From assembly GCA_013398275.1 (NCBI GenBank), contig VZSE01011438.1, forward strand, positions 186,001 through 250,000: a DNA stretch of 64,000 nucleotides. Reading direction: 5' to 3'. Shown in pieces: positions 60,801 through 64,000 of this stretch. Within the stretch, counting starts at the first letter, position 1, and each line of letters starts with the position of its first letter. A model generated the notes under the pieces. The model had not been told where the DNA came from, did not search any database, and saw nothing but the letters and a program-made list of their open reading frames with translations. Source of the stretch: Promerops cafer. Taxonomy: Eukaryota > Chordata > Aves > Passeriformes > Nectariniidae. Both the position numbers and the translations under genes were made by a program.

Positions 60801-61647
60801 GAAATGGCAGTGTTGCCATATTAATGTTTCAGTAAGCTTCAAATGCTGGAATAGGGACCCCTTAAAAGAAATCAGAGAATTTCAAGATGTGATGGTTGTA
60901 AGTGAATTAGTTGTGTAGATGGGGAGTTTTTTGCCTGAGCTATTTTTAAAGACCATCAGAATTACTCATCTATAGTTAGCAATGCTAGAAAAATTATCTG
61001 TCCAGTATATTTCAGACATCAAGTCTAAAAAGGAAACTGAGTGCCATGGAGAAAGTAATGAGTGCTATTTTGTACTCCACTCTGTATTTCAATCTAATAT
61101 TTGATCCCACCTAGTTCAGTGACCAATGAGAATAAAGATTTCTTAGTTAAACTTTGAAATCTCAAGACCTGAAATGGGTAAGTTATGATTGCACTCACCA
61201 TGGAGAAGGGTAAATAGAAGCCCTGAGGAGCCACATTGCCAATGCCAGCATTGAGAATAAAGATTGATGTCCCAGTGTTCTGCCTGTGGGTGAACCTCAG
61301 TAACTCTTCCTTCAATATGCACTTCAATAAGCCATAAGAGCTGCTTTACTCTTATTATCCCAAGAAGCACATGCTTGACCAAGTGCAGGTTTTGTGAAAG
61401 AGCATAATGTTGAAAACTAATATCACCAAGCAGTCAGAGCTACTGCAGGAAGGGCAAGTGTGTGCCAAAGTCTTCCTTTCACCTTCTTATGTGATCGGAA
61501 TGGAGGTCCCTGCTTCCTTCCTTGAAGCACATCAACTTAGCATTCCTGCTTTTCTCACTTGTTATGGATCATTACTGTGACCACCAGTGTAGAGAGAGAT
61601 CTGGGGTATTTTTTAGTCAACACACAGAATTCAAATTCCATAACGAG
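57891..61647. other. unique sequence
   Basis: No gene or repeat family recognised. ORFs up to 123 codons (60358-60729, minus) have no family resemblance. Confidence 0.5.
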
Positions 61648-61934
61648 TGTGTTGATTTGGGCTAGGATAGAGTTAATTTTCTTCATAGTAGCTCATGTGG
61701 TGATATATTTATGATGAAAACAGTGTCAATAACACAGGGATATTTTAGCTATTGCTGAGTAGTGATTACACAGCATCAAGGGTTTTTCTGCTTCTCCTGT
61801 TGTCCTGCCAGTGAGTAGGCAGGTGTGCACAGGCAGCTGGGATGGGACACAGCCAGGACAGTGGCCAACAGCTGACCAAAGGAGTGTCCCACACCATCTG
61901 GCTTCACGCTCAGCGAGTGGCACCAGACAGAAGA
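61648..61934 (+). mobile_element. truncated ERVL-type LTR, U3 part (sense)
   Basis: It begins TGTGTTGATTTGGGCTAGGA and continues TAGAGTTAATTTTCTTCATA, GATGAAAACAGTGTCAATAA, CACAGGGATATTTTAGCTAT, TGCTGAGTAGTGATTACACA and AGCTGACCAAAGGAG. I recognise this as the 5' (U3) part of a common avian ERVL-type LTR. Similarity ends around CACGCTCAGCGAGTGG, just where the TATA region would follow, and an antisense CR1 tail begins at about 61935. No internal retroviral sequence and no 3' half of the LTR are seen nearby. Confidence 0.85.
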
Positions 61935-62490
61935 AGAATCTTAGAGCCATGGAATCACAGAATATGCTGAGCTGGAACGGACCCATCAGGATCATCAAGT
62001 CCAACTCCTGGCCCTATGCAGGACAGCCCAGGGGTCACACCATGTGAGCATTGTCCAAGCACTTCTCAAATTCTGTCAGGCTTGGGGCTGGCACTTTGCT
62101 GGAGAGCTTGTTCCAGTGCCCAACCCTCAGATTGAAAATTTTCCTGCCACCCAACGTAAACTCCCCCGACTCAGCTTCATGCTGTTCCCTCCAGTCTTGT
62201 CACTGGTCAAGAGTATGAGTGAATCAGTCCCTGCCCCACCACTTCCCCTCATGAGGATGTTGAAGACCATAATGGAGTCTCCCCTCAGTCTCCTCTTCTC
62301 CAGGCTGAACAGACCAAGCAACCCCAGACACTCCTCATATGGCTTCTCTTCCAGATCCTTCACCATCCTCATTGCTCTCCTTTGGACACTCTCTAATAGT
62401 TTAATTTTTTTTTATATTGTGGTGCCCAAAATTCCACACAGGACTTGGGGTGAGGCCACACCAGTGCAGAAGAAGGAAGAGAATTTGGCC
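61935..62490 (-). mobile_element. CR1 LINE 3' end (antisense)
   Basis: AGAATCTTAGAGCCATGGAA, then TCATCAAGTCCAACTCCTGG, GGGGTCACACCATGTGAGCA, GTTCCAGTGCCCAACCCTC, GTCTTGTCACTGGTCAAGAG, GGAGTCTCCCCTCAGTCTCC, CAGGCTGAACAGACCAAGCA, TGCTCTCCTTTGGACACTCT and TGAGGCCACACCAGTGCAGA. About 555 bases, one of the longer copies, with small indels. Confidence 0.95.
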
Positions 62491-62946
62491 ATCAGGTTAA
62501 AATTTATAGGGGTTAGGGGATACTGAATAACAGTCAGCGTGCCCACACAGCCATCTTTCCTACTCATTTCAGTATAAATTCACACTAAAAACTAAATAAA
62601 GGTGTCATGATTTCTACTCATTTTTCTCATTCTAATTTAGAGAAACTATTTTTGTCAGGACACAGAAGCTATCATTACAAATATCCAATATCCCCAGGGT
62701 ATCTTTTAGAGAAGAGTGACTGCAAACATCTGTATTTGGCATCCCTGGAGGCTTGGAGTCCTAAAAAAGTCAATACCCAGCTCTCAACCTGTGTGATCAT
62801 ATTACTCATTAGAAGTAAACCAAAAAGGCAAGCCGTGGGCCTAATGAGCCATGAATACTGTTCCAGATTGTGTGGGAAGAACAGCCATGGGGCAGACACT
62901 TCTGATTTTGTTTACAAACTTCTTCAAGCTTAGGTGCATTTTACCT

Positions 62947-62950
<4 letters not shown>
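62491..62950. other. unique sequence
   Basis: No feature recognised before the A run. The sequence left of the A run does not look like a retrotransposed mRNA that I know. Confidence 0.5.
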
Positions 62951-62988
<38 letters not shown>

Positions 62989-63019
62989 AAAAACAAAAAA
63001 ACCAAAAAAAAAAAAAAAA
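62951..63019. repeat. A-rich tract beginning with 37 A
   Basis: A uninterrupted from 62951 to 62987, then CAAAA-type units and a second A run. An N follows at 63033. It may be a microsatellite or the poly(A) of an unrecognised processed insertion. Confidence 0.95.
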
Positions 63020-64000
63020 TCACAATCTTACCNAATTCCAAACAAAATAAAACAGCAGCAAATTTAGTTTACTTTGTATGCATAGAGCAGTGGAATGAGG
63101 AAAGCACTAGGGCTCAGACATCTACCCTACTAGCAGTGCTGCTCACAAAGAAATGGCTCTGTTCTCACAAGATTATGAGCTTGGCTTTTAATATCAGCTT
63201 TTATGAAGTGCTGGGCCCTATTCCCACAGGAAGAGACCTCCATTCATGTAAACTTTCCTTCACAACAGCATGTGCTAGGAGTATTTGATTTAATCTTCTC
63301 TTTTGCCTTTTCAAATGAAGGCTGAAGATGTCAAGTCTTTGCTGTTGATTCTGTCAACTGGGACTTGCTCTAAGAAAAGTCAACTAATATGTGACTCACA
63401 ATTGTGTGACAAAACTTCACAGGAACACCAGTGCCGCCCTTCCAGCCTGCTTTGTTCAAGTAGACAGGCCTTTTTTGAAGACATTGGGAAGATGTGTTTT
63501 CTTCCTGTGCCTCCATTTACCCTAAATCAGACCAGACAAGGACCAGATCATGCCATCCTGCACCCAGTCTTTACAATTTGGTCACCTGGTCACCCCAGGC
63601 CTGAAGCACATTTTATTACTGAGGAAGACACAGTTCCTCAACCCAAATACAGAAAATATTCAAGATGTGACTGTGTATTCGCCTGCTGAAGCTTTTGATT
63701 AGGCAATTCATAATGTTCTTAGCAAAAAGACCCATCAGTGTGTTCTTGTCAAAGAGCTGCCAGTCCAAATCCTTGCTTTCATAGTCCTCTTGCATTATGC
63801 AGGTCTTGAAAGCTTTCTGTCGTATCACAGCATTAGAATTCACAAGATCTTTCTAGATTTAAAAAATGTATTAGTACTAATCTCTCTCTTTCCTTTTCAG
63901 TCTCTCTCTTTCCCCTCACCTGTGCAGTTAGCCAGATGGTAACTAAGGCAACCTGGATTTATAGTGGGATGTGCAGACCATAAAGTCTTTTATAAATCTC
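63020..64000. other. unique sequence to the window end
   Basis: It contains one N at 63033. The 128-codon ORF at 63303-63689 (plus) has no family resemblance. No feature recognised. Confidence 0.5.

Noticed and set aside
61648..61934. Full endogenous retrovirus near the ERVL-type LTR
   Set aside because: No gag, pol or env-like coding sequence and no second LTR in the window.

Overview
This window looks like non-coding nuclear DNA from a bird, most likely a passerine (songbird). The evidence is its repeats. There are about 17 fragments of the avian LINE CR1. One SINE has a tRNA-Ile head and a CR1 tail, a type known from passerines. Three LTRs are of types familiar from bird genomes. The sequence is AT-rich by eye. 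I found no protein-coding gene, rRNA, tRNA gene, CRISPR array or bacterial-type feature. The open reading frames of 60-196 codons are chance ORFs, repeat translations or remnants of CR1 ORF2. The window could be a gene desert or the inside of a large intron; the sequence alone does not decide.

Layout. 0.4-1.8 kb: a degraded sense-strand CR1 with recognisable ORF2 endonuclease remnants, followed by two short CR1 3' ends in opposite orientation. 2.4-6.5 kb: three young-type CR1 tails, one much older CR1/L3-like relic and an A-rich tract. 6.5-26 kb: mostly unique sequence with three CR1 fragments, a possible old reverse-transcriptase relic, and small tandem duplications and hairpins. 26.5-29 kb: a CR1, a composite ATATC/ATATCTC satellite, and a probable long LTR carrying an internal TTAAGT-rich minisatellite and a CA repeat. 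29-38.3 kb: five CR1 fragments and an uninterrupted GGAGAA hexamer array of about 36 units. 38.3-45.2 kb: unique sequence, part of which looks like conserved non-coding DNA. 45.27-46.36 kb: a CR1 cut in two by a 476-bp ERVK-like solo LTR with a perfect 6-bp target-site duplication. 46.4-57.2 kb: unique sequence. 57.2-64 kb: the SINE, two more CR1s, a truncated ERVL-type LTR and a 37-base A run.

No set of genes works together here. The history is one of repeated retrotransposition. CR1 endonuclease and reverse transcriptase, acting elsewhere in the genome, copied CR1 and the CR1-tailed SINE; endogenous retroviruses inserted and were reduced to LTRs; microsatellites grew from some of the tails. 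The best-resolved observation is the ERVK-like solo LTR nested in CR1, where both target-site copies and the rejoined CR1 can be read directly. I did not find a convincing undescribed biological system. Repeat calls rest on remembered family consensus sequences, so fragment boundaries are usually good to about 10-30 bases.
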